The notes under the pieces: generated by a model
What the model saw: the letters and a program-made list of their open reading frames with translations, nothing else
Databases searched by the model: none
Told to the model about the DNA's origin: nothing
Shown: one piece after another, positions 46,150 to 57,296 of the stretch
How positions within the stretch are numbered: the stretch's first letter is position 1
How the letters are laid out: each line of letters opens with the position of its first letter
Position numbers and translations under genes: made by a program
NCBI GenBank assembly: GCA_012064385.1
Contig: QRDG01001872.1
Location: 145,252-209,251, forward strand
Source of the DNA: Puccinellia tenuiflora
Taxonomy: Eukaryota > Streptophyta > Magnoliopsida > Poales > Poaceae
DNA: 64,000 nt
Reading direction: 5' to 3'

Positions 46150-46437
46150 GCTCCGCTTCCCCTCTTCTCATGGCGTCTTGTCTCTTCTCTGGTTGATTGA
46201 TTGGAGCGTGGAATGGTAATTGGGGGTTGGCCCTCGTGGAGGGGGAGAAGCAGCGGGGAAGGGGATGAGCACGAGGAAGGGAGGGAGAACTAGCCGGAGC
46301 TGGAGAACGACAGTGACGACGTGCGCACACTGATCGGATTTGGCTGGTTCATTGGTCCTTGCAGAGACCAACGACTTGGTTGTTCGGTCAAATTCTCATA
46401 TGTCTGCGAACTAGGAGTAGTAATTAACAGCTTGGTA
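46150..46437. promoter_or_regulatory. 5' flank of the lectin kinase gene
   Basis: Upstream region on the minus strand. Small overlapping ORFs here have no domain. No clear TATA box was picked out. Confidence 0.35.
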
Positions 46438-46880
46438 GGGGGAGATCACATGCTCTCGTATTTTAAATAAATTAAAAATAAATAGTAAATCAATTAAAAA
46501 ATAAGAAAAATTAGCGACAAACATATACAAATTCGCAACATTCGTGCAAAGTTTCGGAGGTAAATGATATTTGTATGCTCTGTGTGAAATAATAAAATCG
46601 GTGCTTTCAAAACTTTTAAATCTCATTTTGTCTATTGTTTTTTTCATAGAGCACAAACAATGTCATTTTGGTCCGCAATTTTGCACGAATGTTGCAAACT
46701 TACACTCCCTCCGTCTCATATTAATTGACACTAAAACGGATGTATCTAGCACTAAAATACGTTTTAGCGTCAATTAATATGAAACAGAGGGAATATATGT
46801 GTTGTCTAATTTTTTTTTGAAATATTTTTCTATTTTTAATTTATTTTTAAATACCAAAAGCATATATTTGCTCGGGAGCC
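46438..46880. mobile_element. Fold-back MITE interrupted by a Stowaway
   Basis: Left arm about 46438-46590 and right arm about 46650-46702 plus 46795-46880 are inverted copies. Examples are 'gcaacattcgtgcaaa' against 'tttgcacgaatgttgc' and 'ttttaaataaattaaaaata' against 'tatttttaatttatttttaa'. The right arm resumes after the Stowaway at 46703-46794, so the Stowaway came later. Ends are roughly GGGGGAGATCACATGCTC and its imperfect inverse. Confidence 0.7.
46703..46794. mobile_element. Stowaway MITE nested in the fold-back element
   Basis: CTCCCTCCGTCTCATATTAA on the left and TTAATATGAAACAGAGGGA on the right form the inverted ends, bounded by TA. The interior is a near-perfect hairpin with CTAAAACG and CGTTTTAG. 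Confidence 0.85.
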
Positions 46881-48180
46881 AATATGAATTTCTGCTTGGT
46901 GGGCCAAACTGCTTCGTCATGATGATTTTACCTTTATCCCCTGCGTACTTTGCAATTTAGTTGAATCGAGTGGAGTAGAGCTCATCTGATCAAAATTTCC
47001 TCAAATCATTTCAAATCGAGGCAAAAGCATTGTATGTTCCATCTACTAAGAAGAAGATTTATCGAGATAATTAGCAAAATGATTCATTCATGGAATAGAC
47101 TGCTGAAACTAGGGTTATCTTAGAAAAACTGGACTATAATTGGAAAAAAAATCCAAATGAAGTTTGAATTTGATCAAAAAAAATTTAAGGTTGATCAAAA
47201 TTTACTTAGTAGGTTTTTATCTATTTGATGGCATCCAATCATATGACAATCAATTTGCATACAATGAACTAATGATCACTAATAGGAATAACATATATAG
47301 CTGGTAACAAGCATGCCACCTAAGTAAAAATGATGATGTGAAACCGTCATATAGCACTTGGATTCCAAGTAAATATTAGTCTACAAACAAATAAATGAGA
47401 CCAAATATAATACTATTATCTCTATATTACTTTACAGTTTGAACATATATTAACATAGAGGCATATACATATTATATGCTACGGTGGTTTCCGATCAACT
47501 ACAATTATTATCAAACTATAAATATAGAGTGGTCAATGCGTACATGGACAAGAGCAAAACAACGACAAGTCACCGAGAGGACCAAGTCCATCAACAGATC
47601 CTAGCTGTCCAATAAGCGCCCTGATGAGCCAATGGGTGGTGGTCGTTGGTGGGAGGGTCAACAGAGGCGGCTTTGCACGATTTGATACGGTTAATTTTTC
47701 ATTATTTTGCCACAGTGATTATTATTACCGTATATGTATAGTACATCTTTCAATTTCTTGTTTGACTATCGTTGTGTTAATCTTTACTGTTACATTTTTG
47801 TTTTTGTTTTGAGAATTATCTTTACTGTTAGATGATGGGCTAGAGAAGCCGAGCAGGTAGGTCATACGAATATGCGATATCTCTAAAAACGTTGCCTGTA
47901 ACCATAGAGAGGCAGAGAAGCATTGTCAGTGCCAAGGCAGAGCAGAATAAACTGGGTTGTGGGCTGTGACCGTTTTATGAACGTCAAAACACTTTTTTTT
48001 TTGCGGGGGGAACGTCAAAACACCTTGACTTTAAGGATTGAACTTTCTTATACTAAACTTTGTATACGATAAATCTCCATCCGTTGCAAACAAAAATCGT
48101 AAAATATGATGCATCAGATACGTTGCGTAGAACACTGTCATACCATATACACATGCCACCTCCCCATCCCTACCCTAGCC
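46881..48180. other. AT-rich intergenic DNA
   Basis: No gene. It contains the micro-insertion at 47979-48023 and otherwise no recognisable element. Confidence 0.4.
47979..48023. repeat. Micro-insertion flanked by 14-bp direct repeats
   Basis: GAACGTCAAAACAC at 47979-47992 and 48010-48023 encloses T10 followed by GCGGGGG. On the minus strand this is a short C-rich 3' end plus oligo-A with a target duplication, the form of an extreme 5' truncation. Confidence 0.6.
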
Positions 48181-49112
48181 GCCGGCCCCTCCCCATCTCC
48201 ACCCTCTCTCGCCGCCGCCGGTAAGTGCTATCAGGGTAAGCCCGTGCAGTGCAGCGGCGGCGGGGTTTCCTCGACGAGCTAGCGATGTGACGGTGGTGGA
48301 TCCCGAGGATGGTGGCAGATCAATGTTGCGGAGGTGGGGTGGAGATGGATCCCTCTCCGACTGCTCGATCCCCTAGGGCGGCGGTGCTTGGCGGCGCCTT
48401 CCCCTAGGTGATGAGGCGGCCCAGGTTTGACCCCGACGGCCGGCGAGAGCCGGGCTCCGATGCGATCGGGGTCGACGACGATGGTGTATACGTGTCTCGT
48501 TACTTTGTTGAAGGTATTGTTGTTGCCGCCCTCTAGGCTCCCGTTGTGGTGCTCCGTGGGAAACCCTTGATCTGGGTCTCTCGGACAGGATGATTGTTGC
48601 ACAATCGGTGTCGTTCACCCTCTTAGGGCATTGTTTTGGAGAAAGTTCTGGCTGGTGGGGTCTGGTGGTGGAGCGGTGTTACATCTTCCACATCGACGAC
48701 GACGAGCCTCGACGGCATGGCACGGCGGTGTCTTGGTCGTGTGTTGATTGATGCATTCATGGTGGTGGTGCCGTTTAACTTCGTGGTGGCGTCGATGTCA
48801 AGGGACTTCACTTCGTTCTACATGCTGGAGATGGGTTGACGGAAGATGGAGGAGTCGACGGCCGGAGCTTACGCTCAAGGCAGTATATCTGGAGTCGGAC
48901 GATGAGCCGACGATGGCTGGCCAGGAAATAAGGCCTCATTATTTCATCTCTCGTGTGTTCTAGTTGTGGTGTTTTGTCATTGTTTGGTGGCTTCGACTTG
49001 TATGATCATCGTTGTAAGGATCTTTGTCAGTCTATTTTGAATAAATGAAATAAACCAAAGTCGTATGCATCTCTTCGAAGCAGAGGCCGGGGTAACTCCC
49101 CATTTCGAAAAA
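48180..49112 (+). mobile_element. GC-rich non-coding retroposon, 0.9 kb, A-rich end
   Basis: G/C-rich body containing 'gggaaacccttgatctgg' followed by 'tctcggacaggatgattg', a diverged version of the family phrase at 10527. The 3' end reads 'ggggtaactccccatttcg' then A6. No domain in any frame. The left limit is approximate and no target duplication was confirmed. Confidence 0.5.
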
Positions 49113-50393
49113 ATACAAAATTCTACTAGATTATGCATCTAGTTTGTCTGCAGCCACTCCCAATATCCTCTCTAAGCCCCCCAACACCCAGAAGGCCCAT
49201 GTGAAAGTGCATGGTTGCCCCATGTGTGGTTTTGGTAATTAATGACAATCTCTATGGACTAATATTTGTATTGAGCTACTTGTAGGTGTGTCCATTTGCT
49301 TTGCAAGATCTCCATTTGTTGGACTCAAGGCTAAGGGAAGAAGAGTATTTGTTGATCAAGGCTAAGTGTGTGTTGATCAACACTCAAGTCTAAGTGAAGA
49401 TATGTCGAAGAGTGCCTCTCCCATATTGGTGTATGGGGGAGCTATTAGCGAGTGTTCACCAAGCGGAGCGCAATCAAGAAAGGTGGTTCAACTTGAGAAG
49501 ACAAAGATCATCATCATCTAGCTCAAGTGGATTAAGCGCAAGGCAAAGGTATGATCTTGATAGGGTTTCTATTTTACCGGTCTCATGATGTTAGTGGAGA
49601 GACCGGGTTATAGGATAGATAGCCGTACTATCAAGAGGGGCTCTCGACCGAGTATCTTGTTCGTATCGTTCGTGGAGAGCTCAAACCTTTGCATCCTTGG
49701 CATCATCTTTCTTGGTTGTTATTTGGCTTTTATCCATGTGAGAATTTAGAGCTTGTGTTCATCTCCATACCAAGCTCTAGTTCATCAAAAACGGATTTCA
49801 TGAATATCTTCTTGCGTTTTTGATATTGGAGGTTTTACCGGTTTGTCTCTTATAAGAGAGGTCAAACTCTCTCCTTATGATTTCCTCCTCACATTATGGA
49901 CTATGATGTATATATGCATGATCTTGTAGGACTTGTGATTATCTTTGAAACAAGCCCAATATCATAGAAAACGGAGTCTTGATGAAAAACTTGTTGGTTT
50001 TTTATGTTGGAGAATTTACCGGTTGTTCCTTTTTAGAGAAGGTTTACCTTTCTACATTTGGTTTTATTCTCCATTGTAGGACTATGATGTTTCTCTGCAT
50101 GATCTTGTAGAGCTCTTCGTTGCGGTTCCAACGAGCCCAAGATCATCGAAATCGGAGTCCGGGTGAAAAAGTTATTGCAGTTTTCGTTTTGTTGTTTTTG
50201 CAGTTTTTCTGTAGGCCGGAGTCTCCGGTCCTTGACCGGAGTCTCCGGTCTGAAACTTTGTTTTTTCGTAGAACGGGTGGCGCGGCTCTATTGCCCTGCC
50301 GGAGACACCCCGGAATGACCCCGGAGTCTCCGGTCTGGGCAGACCAGAGTCTCCGGGGTAAGTTTCCTGCAACGGCTCTTTTTCGTGGGGACC

Positions 50394-50400
50394 TATAAAA
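50394..50400 (+). promoter_or_regulatory. TATA box of the element 1 LTR
   Basis: TATAAAA inside the 5' LTR, followed by 'ggcccccttcttcccc', a plausible transcription start zone separating U3 from R. Confidence 0.6.
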
Positions 50401-51451
50401 GGCCCCCTTCTTCCCCAAAGTGACCAGAGCTTCCTAGCACGTCTTTGCCCCCAATTGTTGACCTCTTGAAGCTTGGTTTTCTCTCTATTCCTCCATGATT
50501 CTTGCCTCAAATTAGAGGGAAAAGAGAGAGGAGATCTAGATCTACATTTCCACCAATCCATCTCTCCTCTAATTGAGGGGAACCCTTTGGATCTAGATCT
50601 TGGAGATTCATTTGTTGAGTTCTTCTTTGTTCTTCCTCTCTTCTCCCCCCATAAGCATTAGTTGCTTTTGGTGGGTTTTGGGAGTGAAGGATTTGAGCAC
50701 TTCTTGTGTTCTTGCCATTGCATTAGTTGCATCGGTTTGCTCCCTCCACGAAGATTCGTGGGATTGAAGTTGAGAAGCTTGTTATTCTTGGGTGCATTAT
50801 GTTCCCAAGAGCTTTGTGCCTCTTGGGTGCATTGTGTACCCTATACGGTTGGAGGATTCGCGAAGACTTTGAGTTGTGAAGTTTCGAGAAGATTTGGGAG
50901 CCCCCAATTTGGTTGTGGATGTGTGCCCCAAAGATCTTTGTAAAGGCTCCGGATTCCGCCTTGAAGGATTCCGATAGTGGAAGGTGAACCAATCCCTTGG
51001 GTGCGGTTCATCGGAGAATAGGGTGAGGCCTTTGCGGCATCTTAAGTAGGCCTCTTGTGGCGAGCTCACACCCCTCCAACAAGACGTACTCCCTTAACAA
51101 GGAGGAACTCGGGAATACATCCTCGTCTCCGCGTGCCTCGGTTATTTCTATACCCGAGCTCTTTACTTATGCAATTTACATTGTGATAGCCTTCGTGCTT
51201 GAAGTTATATATATTGCTATCACCTTGTTGTTTTATTGCTTAGCATAAGTTGTTGGTGCACTTAGGCAAACCTAGTATATTAGGTTGTTGGCTTGTTAAT
51301 TTAAACATCTAGTTTTATTCCGCATTTATCAAGCCTAAAATCGAAAAGTTTAATTCACCTATTCACCCCCTCTCTAGGCGACATCCTTGTCCTTTCAATT
51401 GGTATCAGAGCCTCGGCTCTCTTTTTGGGCTTCACCGCCTAGAGAGTAAAG

Positions 51452-52234
51452 ATGTCGTTTAGAGAATTAGTGCACGATCCCACTTTTATATTCAATGGCA
51501 CAAATTATGATGTATGGAAAATTCGCATGCTTAATATTTTTAGGGACATAGACCCAATTTTAAAGAGTATAGTAGATATGGGTTTTTCTCTTCCAAAGGA
51601 TTCCCAAAAGTTATCTTTAGAGGATGAGAAAAACTCTTATCTCGATACTCTAGCATCTAATGGTCTTATATGTGTTTTGAGCGATGTAGTGCTTGAGTCA
51701 ATCATGCCTTTCCGGAACGCTCATGAGCTTTGGACCAAAATTCAAGATAAATATGGAGTGTCCAACACTATTGAGGATGATTGTTCTCCCTCCACCTCCG
51801 GCCGTGATGAGTTCTCAACTTCGTCTACTTCACCAAAATGTGGTAAGCCACAAACCAATGTGATGGTGAGTAGTGATAGGTTGTGCAATATTGATAGTGA
51901 GCTCATTTTTTATGATCTTTTATCTCTATCTTGTTGCAATGCCTCATCTTTGGACCTAAACACACATAGCACTATAAATGTCATACATGCTAGTGTTGAT
52001 AGTCCTTGCATATCATCCAAAAATTGCTTAGATAAATCTCTTGATGATATGCTTGCCTTATCTTGTTGCCATGATAAAAATGCTTGTGTTCCCTCTAACT
52101 CTTGTATGAATAATAATGTAGAGGAAACCCAATTTTCTATGGAACAAGATATGAACTTGAGTAGTTCCTTAATTAATTGCTCATCATCATCAACCAACTT
52201 TTGCCTTATGGCTAAATCTTCAAGTAATGAATAA
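51452..52234 (+). CDS. Gag N-terminal part (DUF4219/UBN2-like), element 1
   Basis: 260 aa. The start (FNGTNYDVWKIRMLNIFRDI) and the AHELWTKIQDKYGV segment are typical of Copia gag. After residue about 115 the chain is low-complexity Ser/Asn/Cys-rich. It begins 52 bases after the primer-binding site. Its stop overlaps the start of the next ORF (52227) by 8 bases, in a different frame. Either gag was split by an indel in an AAT-rich stretch, or the two parts are expressed by frameshifting or reinitiation. Confidence 0.75.
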   Translation: MSFRELVHDPTFIFNGTNYDVWKIRMLNIFRDIDPILKSIVDMGFSLPKDSQKLSLEDEKNSYLDTLASNGLICVLSDVVLESIMPFRNAHELWTKIQDKYGVSNTIEDDCSPSTSGRDEFSTSSTSPKCGKPQTNVMVSSDRLCNIDSELIFYDLLSLSCCNASSLDLNTHSTINVIHASVDSPCISSKNCLDKSLDDMLALSCCHDKNACVPSNSCMNNNVEETQFSMEQDMNLSSSLINCSSSSTNFCLMAKSSSNE

Positions 52235-53669
52235 TAATGATGAGGAAGAAAATAATGATGAACTCCTTCATAATAAAGGTATAATGGTTCTTAAGGCTAT
52301 TTCAAAGAATAAAAATGCTTGTGATAACCTCTATGAAATCATGAGCACCCTTGTTGAGCGAGGGGATACTATTAAGGCCTTAGAATCTAGCCTTGAAGAA
52401 AAGGGTAAGATAGAAAGAGATGATGCCATGGAAAAGGCATCGTTAGAAGATGCCCTTGAGGAAGAGCAAGTGACTCGGGCTTCTCTTGAGGAGAAACTCG
52501 AATCTATTGAGGAGTCTCACAATGAAATAATTGCTAAACTCATTAAAGAACGTGACCTTGCAATTGCTAAATATAAAGTCACGAAAAAGGAAAATGCTAG
52601 CTTTAAGGAAGAGCTAGCCAAGTTTTCTTCTTCCATTCCTAATGTTAATGATGCTTGTGCTACTAACTCCACTTTTTGTGAAGCATCTATTTTGAAGGAG
52701 AATGTTGAGCTAAGGGCTCAACTTGAGTTGCTAACTAGCAAGTATGGGAAGTTGGAAGAAAGTCATGAAAAGCTATCTAGCTCTAATGATGATCTTCTAG
52801 CATCCTATGCTTGTCTAAAGTTAGCTCATGAGGCTATCACTACCAAGGTAACATCTTGTGAGTCTCATATGGATAATAGCACAAATTTATCTAAAAATGC
52901 TATATTGCCATGTGCTAGTCCTAGTAGTTCATCCACTCGCAATGTTGGTACCTCTTGTGATGAATTACTTGCTTTGCCTTGTTGCTCTAACAATGATGCA
53001 TCTACCTCCTCTAGTACTTGTGTTGTCACTAACCATGTAGAGAAAAGAGGAGAGCTCAAGGCCCAAGCAAAGCGTCATGAAGGGAAGAGCGCACTTGACA
53101 ATGTGTTGAGTGTGCAACAATCCCCCAATGACAAGAGTGGACTTGGATTCAACTCCAACAAGAACAAGTCCAAGATTGAGAAGAAGAAGAGGGGCCAAGA
53201 ACAAGTCAAGAATTCGGCCAAGATTACTTGCTTCAAGTGCAAGATTGAAGGGCACCATGTTAGGGATTGCCCAATGAAGAAGAAGCCTCTTAGTGAGAAG
53301 CAACTAGGGAAGTGGCCTCTTGTTCAACCTCGTGCTCAACCACGAGTTGAACAAAGGCCACCTCCTAAGAAGACTCAAGTCAATGCTCCTCAAGTTGAGG
53401 AGCCTATTAAGAAGAAAGAGAAGAGTCGATGTTGCTACCTTTGCCGTGGCAAGGGTCACTTTGCTTCTTCATGCACCGTCGGTAACCTATCCAACCCCAT
53501 CTTAATTGATGATGTGTATTCACTTAGAAAGGATAGAGTTGGCAATGTGTTTGCCAAATTTGTGGGAACTCAAAGTGGTGTCAAGAAAAGAACCATTTGG
53601 GTTGCCAAGCCTATTGTGACTAACCTCTTAGGACCCAACTTGGTTGGGGACCAACAAGCTTCAACTTGA
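52227..53669 (+). CDS. Gag C-terminal part with coiled coil and two zinc knuckles, element 1
   Basis: 480 aa. A long charged helical region (residues about 20-200, for example EKASLEDALEEEQVTRASLE) should form a coiled coil. Two Cys-His clusters follow: CFKCKIEGHHVRDC near residue 333 (CX2CX4HX4C knuckle) and CYLCRGKGHFASSC near 402. Such knuckles bind RNA in retrotransposon particles. Translation ends at 53669 with no protease or integrase downstream. Confidence 0.75.
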   Translation: MNNNDEEENNDELLHNKGIMVLKAISKNKNACDNLYEIMSTLVERGDTIKALESSLEEKGKIERDDAMEKASLEDALEEEQVTRASLEEKLESIEESHNEIIAKLIKERDLAIAKYKVTKKENASFKEELAKFSSSIPNVNDACATNSTFCEASILKENVELRAQLELLTSKYGKLEESHEKLSSSNDDLLASYACLKLAHEAITTKVTSCESHMDNSTNLSKNAILPCASPSSSSTRNVGTSCDELLALPCCSNNDASTSSSTCVVTNHVEKRGELKAQAKRHEGKSALDNVLSVQQSPNDKSGLGFNSNKNKSKIEKKKRGQEQVKNSAKITCFKCKIEGHHVRDCPMKKKPLSEKQLGKWPLVQPRAQPRVEQRPPPKKTQVNAPQVEEPIKKKEKSRCCYLCRGKGHFASSCTVGNLSNPILIDDVYSLRKDRVGNVFAKFVGTQSGVKKRTIWVAKPIVTNLLGPNLVGDQQAST

Positions 53670-56600
53670 TCAATAGGTGTTTGTGGAGGACATTGGAGAC
53701 TTGGCTACTTTTGAAGAATTAAGGGATCTTCATGGTTATATTTCCTCAAGCCAAGTCAATTGGAATATTTTGCTCTATCTCATATCCAATGCTTCCTCCT
53801 TGCGGTAACTTGTATTTAAATCATATATACATTGAAAGTTGCTTGCTCCCTTGCATGTGTTAGTTTTGTTCCTAGCATGTGTTTGTATGTGATATGCTAC
53901 TTTCTTACTTATCTTGATATTCAAGGTTGTGTATGTTAGTTGTGTATCATGTATGTGTAACTTGTGTGTTGAGCTTTATTGGATCTTGTGTGGATTTCAT
54001 TTGGCTCTTTGAGATATTAATGGACTATCCCATTTTGGGGGAGTGATATGCTTTGTGCACTTCACAAACCTAAAAATGTGTGTATATGAGGCACACCACC
54101 TAGCATTGATATTTCAATATTATCTAGTTACTATGTGGTATGTCATATTCATGAGAAATTCAAATTCTACAATGTCAATTAATTTCTCTAGTTGGTTTTA
54201 TTTGCCTCTTGATTAGATAAAATGATTTATCACATTATGGGGGAGTAATAAGCTATGTGCATATTACAATCCCACAAATGTGAACATTTGAGGTTTGCCA
54301 CTTAGATTTGATATTTTGAATTATCTTATTCCTATGTGGCATGTTTGCTCGAACAAGTTCCAATTTTCTTTTGGTTATCTTTTGGCTCTTGTTTGTGTGA
54401 GTTTTCTTGGTGTGGTTTTTCTCTAATATTCATTTCCATATATTATTTGAGAAACCATTTGTTCCATTTTATTCTAACCATGGCCTTGCCGGTTGGTTTG
54501 AATAGTTGAAACTACCAACAAACTTTATTAAAATATGGTGTTTTATCTCTTATCTCTAGCCATATGATCTATCTTATGAGGATGACCTTGGATATCTCTA
54601 CTCACCGGGAAAATATTTCCTCATACTCATTGTCCTTGGACAATTGATATTCACACTTGTGGTAGAATATTTTTGTTCATCTTCATTTTGGCTCTTGCGT
54701 TGAATTGCCTTATTTATTGCCAAGTTTTTATTTTTACTCCCGTTGTCTTCCTTGCCTCTTGCATGGATCCTATTTTTCAATTGGTATAGTTTAGTGTTGT
54801 AAATAACATATGAAGAGTAATGATCCCTTGTGTGTGCATTTTGTATTCAAATGCAAATATCAAGATAATGCATGAATCTTGGGGGAGCTTTTCTTTTATT
54901 ATTTAGAACCCTATCCTATCAATAAATATTTGATCCTTTAAATTGGCATTTAATTCCTATCTTATGTGTTTATGGAAGACAAATCTTTTTCTTTTTGATG
55001 CTTTGTGCCATCATAAAAAGTGTAGAGGGTGTTTGGTTTATTTGGTGTAATCTTGTTCTCTCTAGGGATTTGCTTTTCTCATTCCTCGTTTTTTGTTTTA
55101 TTTCCTTGAATGAGAAAATCCTTTGAGCATGTCTCTTTCTTTTATCGTATATGCTCATTGGCCTTGCCTAGGTACCTTCAATTGGTATTAATTGGAATTT
55201 AATATCTCCTCCATAGATATTAGTCTCAATTAGTATCTCTTATAGGAGCTTTGATACCTTGCTTCTTGACTTCTCTTTTACTTGATAGCTTTCAAGTAAT
55301 ATCCTTCTTTTGGTATCCTCGCTTCTAGTTGGTATCTTTTTCAATTGGTGTCTTATCGATCATGTGTTGTTTTGATTCGATTCCTATTGATATCACACTT
55401 CATGTGTTGATGTGTTTTGGAATCAATCATATGTTGATTTGATTTTTCCTTAATCATGTGTTGATTTGGATTTTGATATAATTTGGACAACCTTTTTGCG
55501 TCACACTTTGGTGTGCTCTCTTCTTGGTTTACTTGGTGTTTTTGTCCAAATTGTATCTCATTTGGTTCTTGAAAGACTTTGCATGTATATTCTCAAAGTA
55601 TATATATTATATGGCATGTTTGTCTTTCTAGTTCCAATATATATGGAATACTCCACCAAATCCTAAATCGGCTAAGATGTGCATGAAATTCAATTTCATA
55701 TCTATATGCACATATTTATGTGGAGTGTTTCCTATATATTATAGTTTATCTAACTACTATAGGACCTAATGTGTTTGGGAACCATTTTGTGCTTGAATTT
55801 TGTTTTAGGTACAATGGAGATGCATTGGATGCTTGCCTCATTCATAAGGAAGGTGTTCTCACCTTGTGATAAACAAACTCTCATCTTCTTCATCGTCAAT
55901 GCATCTCGGTAACAAGTATCTATCCCATGCATACTTTTCTAGTCTCAACCTTGTGTAGGTTGCTTCTTGGCATGAAAGCTTTTATGTGCAATTGTTGTGA
56001 TTTTGGCTTATTTCCTTCACTTGGTATATCTTGTGATATTTGTGATGAATTTGTAAAAACCTTTACTTCAATTGGTATTATTTCTTTGTGATACTTGTTG
56101 CCTATCTCAAAGCATCTTCACTATCTCTTGTTCCCTTAGTGATATGTCTGATGTCTTTGATATTTTTTGAAGTTCATTTATATACAATGAGATAAAATTG
56201 AGCTATGTGCTATGCCTTTAAGCAATAATCTCTTTTTGTATATTCATGACTTCCCGTTTGGTCACCGTGGTCTCCCCTTCATCGACCATTTCATATGTGC
56301 AAGTTTCTTTGCGGATGTATATCATCAATGATTTGTCTACTTAGAAACCTATACATATGAGAGAGGTCACCTTTTAGTTGGTATCCTATTTCTTTTTAGC
56401 TACCTTGATTTTTATCTATAATTCTTTGGTGGCTCCAAATTTGCTTCATGAGTGCCTATCTTAATTTTATTTGCATCTTTGCACACTCATGTATTTGTTG
56501 AGGATCTTTTACCTCATGCTTACCATGGTGAGTATGTTGATTTTTATTGGCTAAATGCTCTCACTAGCTTTTGGCATTTTCAGTTGGTTTTAGTTTCCAA

Positions 56601-57296
56601 TTGGTATCCCTAAGCTTGTGAACATACTCCTTTAAAGATCTTCTTTTTATCTCGGTTGGGCCTATCTTATGTTGAATCTTTGAAAATTGGTATCTCCTTA
56701 TGGCTCAACCATATCTTTGGTGCAAGTGCTAGGATTTGCTTTTGCTTTATGCACACTTGCACTTGTTGCGTGTTCTAGATGATTTGGGGGAGTGAGGATT
56801 CCATTTTCGTGCACTACTTCAAATGGTGCATGAACATTGGGAGCTTCTCCAATTTTATTTAGAACACTCGTTTGCTCAAATCATAAAACTTTGTGTTTTT
56901 TTTTGGTTTGTTGGATCTTTTGATCGCCTATCTCCTTTGTGGAGATGTTTAGAATGATTTCATCTCTTTGCCATCTTTGGATCCTCAATATAGTTTGATT
57001 TCCTCTATCTATTCATCATTGGATATGTGCATTTGTTTTCACTCATATCTTGAGAAATGCACACCTTTTTGAGGAACTCATATTATATTGGCCTTCTAAA
57101 TTTTTCTTCCCATTTCGGCAATCGATGCCAATGGGGGAGAAGTTTAGAGGGTTTAAGGGAATTTGAGTTTTATGCTTTTGTTGCATTTGCCTTTGGTGCG
57201 CTTGCATCCTTGCTTGTTTGTCTTGCAAGGATGGTTTATTCTTTACATAAACCCTCTTAAAAAGGGATTGTCATCAATTACTAAAATGGGGGAGAT
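53670..57296 (+). repeat. Non-coding interior of element 1 with repeated purine-tract boxes
   Basis: T-rich, with no ORF above about 70 codons. A box of the form (T/A)GGGGGAG recurs near 54036, 54239, 54881, 56788, 57133 and the genuine tract at 57288. The first two are followed by related text ('tgatatgctttgtgca' and 'taataagctatgtgca'), so this stretch arose partly by internal duplication. Confidence 0.65.

Larger units (their letters stand above)
49202..57296 (+). mobile_element. Gag-only (TR-GAG type) LTR retrotransposon, element 1, 5' LTR and interior
   Basis: 5' LTR 49202-51397 (TGAAAGTGCA...CCTTTCA, 2,196 bp). The primer-binding site TGGTATCAGAGC follows 2 bases later (51400). The interior carries gag-like ORFs (51452-53669) and about 3.6 kb of non-coding DNA. 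A polypurine tract AATGGGGGAGAT ends at 57296. The 3' LTR starts at 57297. No protease, integrase, reverse transcriptase or RNase H frame is present, so it is non-autonomous. Priming by initiator Met-tRNA and the UBN2-like gag place it with Copia elements, perhaps the SIRE/Maximus lineage. The lineage is inference. Confidence 0.82.

Noticed and set aside
49202..57296. CRISPR array or integron-like system
   Set aside because: Repeats here are LTRs and internal duplications of retrotransposons in plant nuclear DNA; no regularly spaced short repeats exist.
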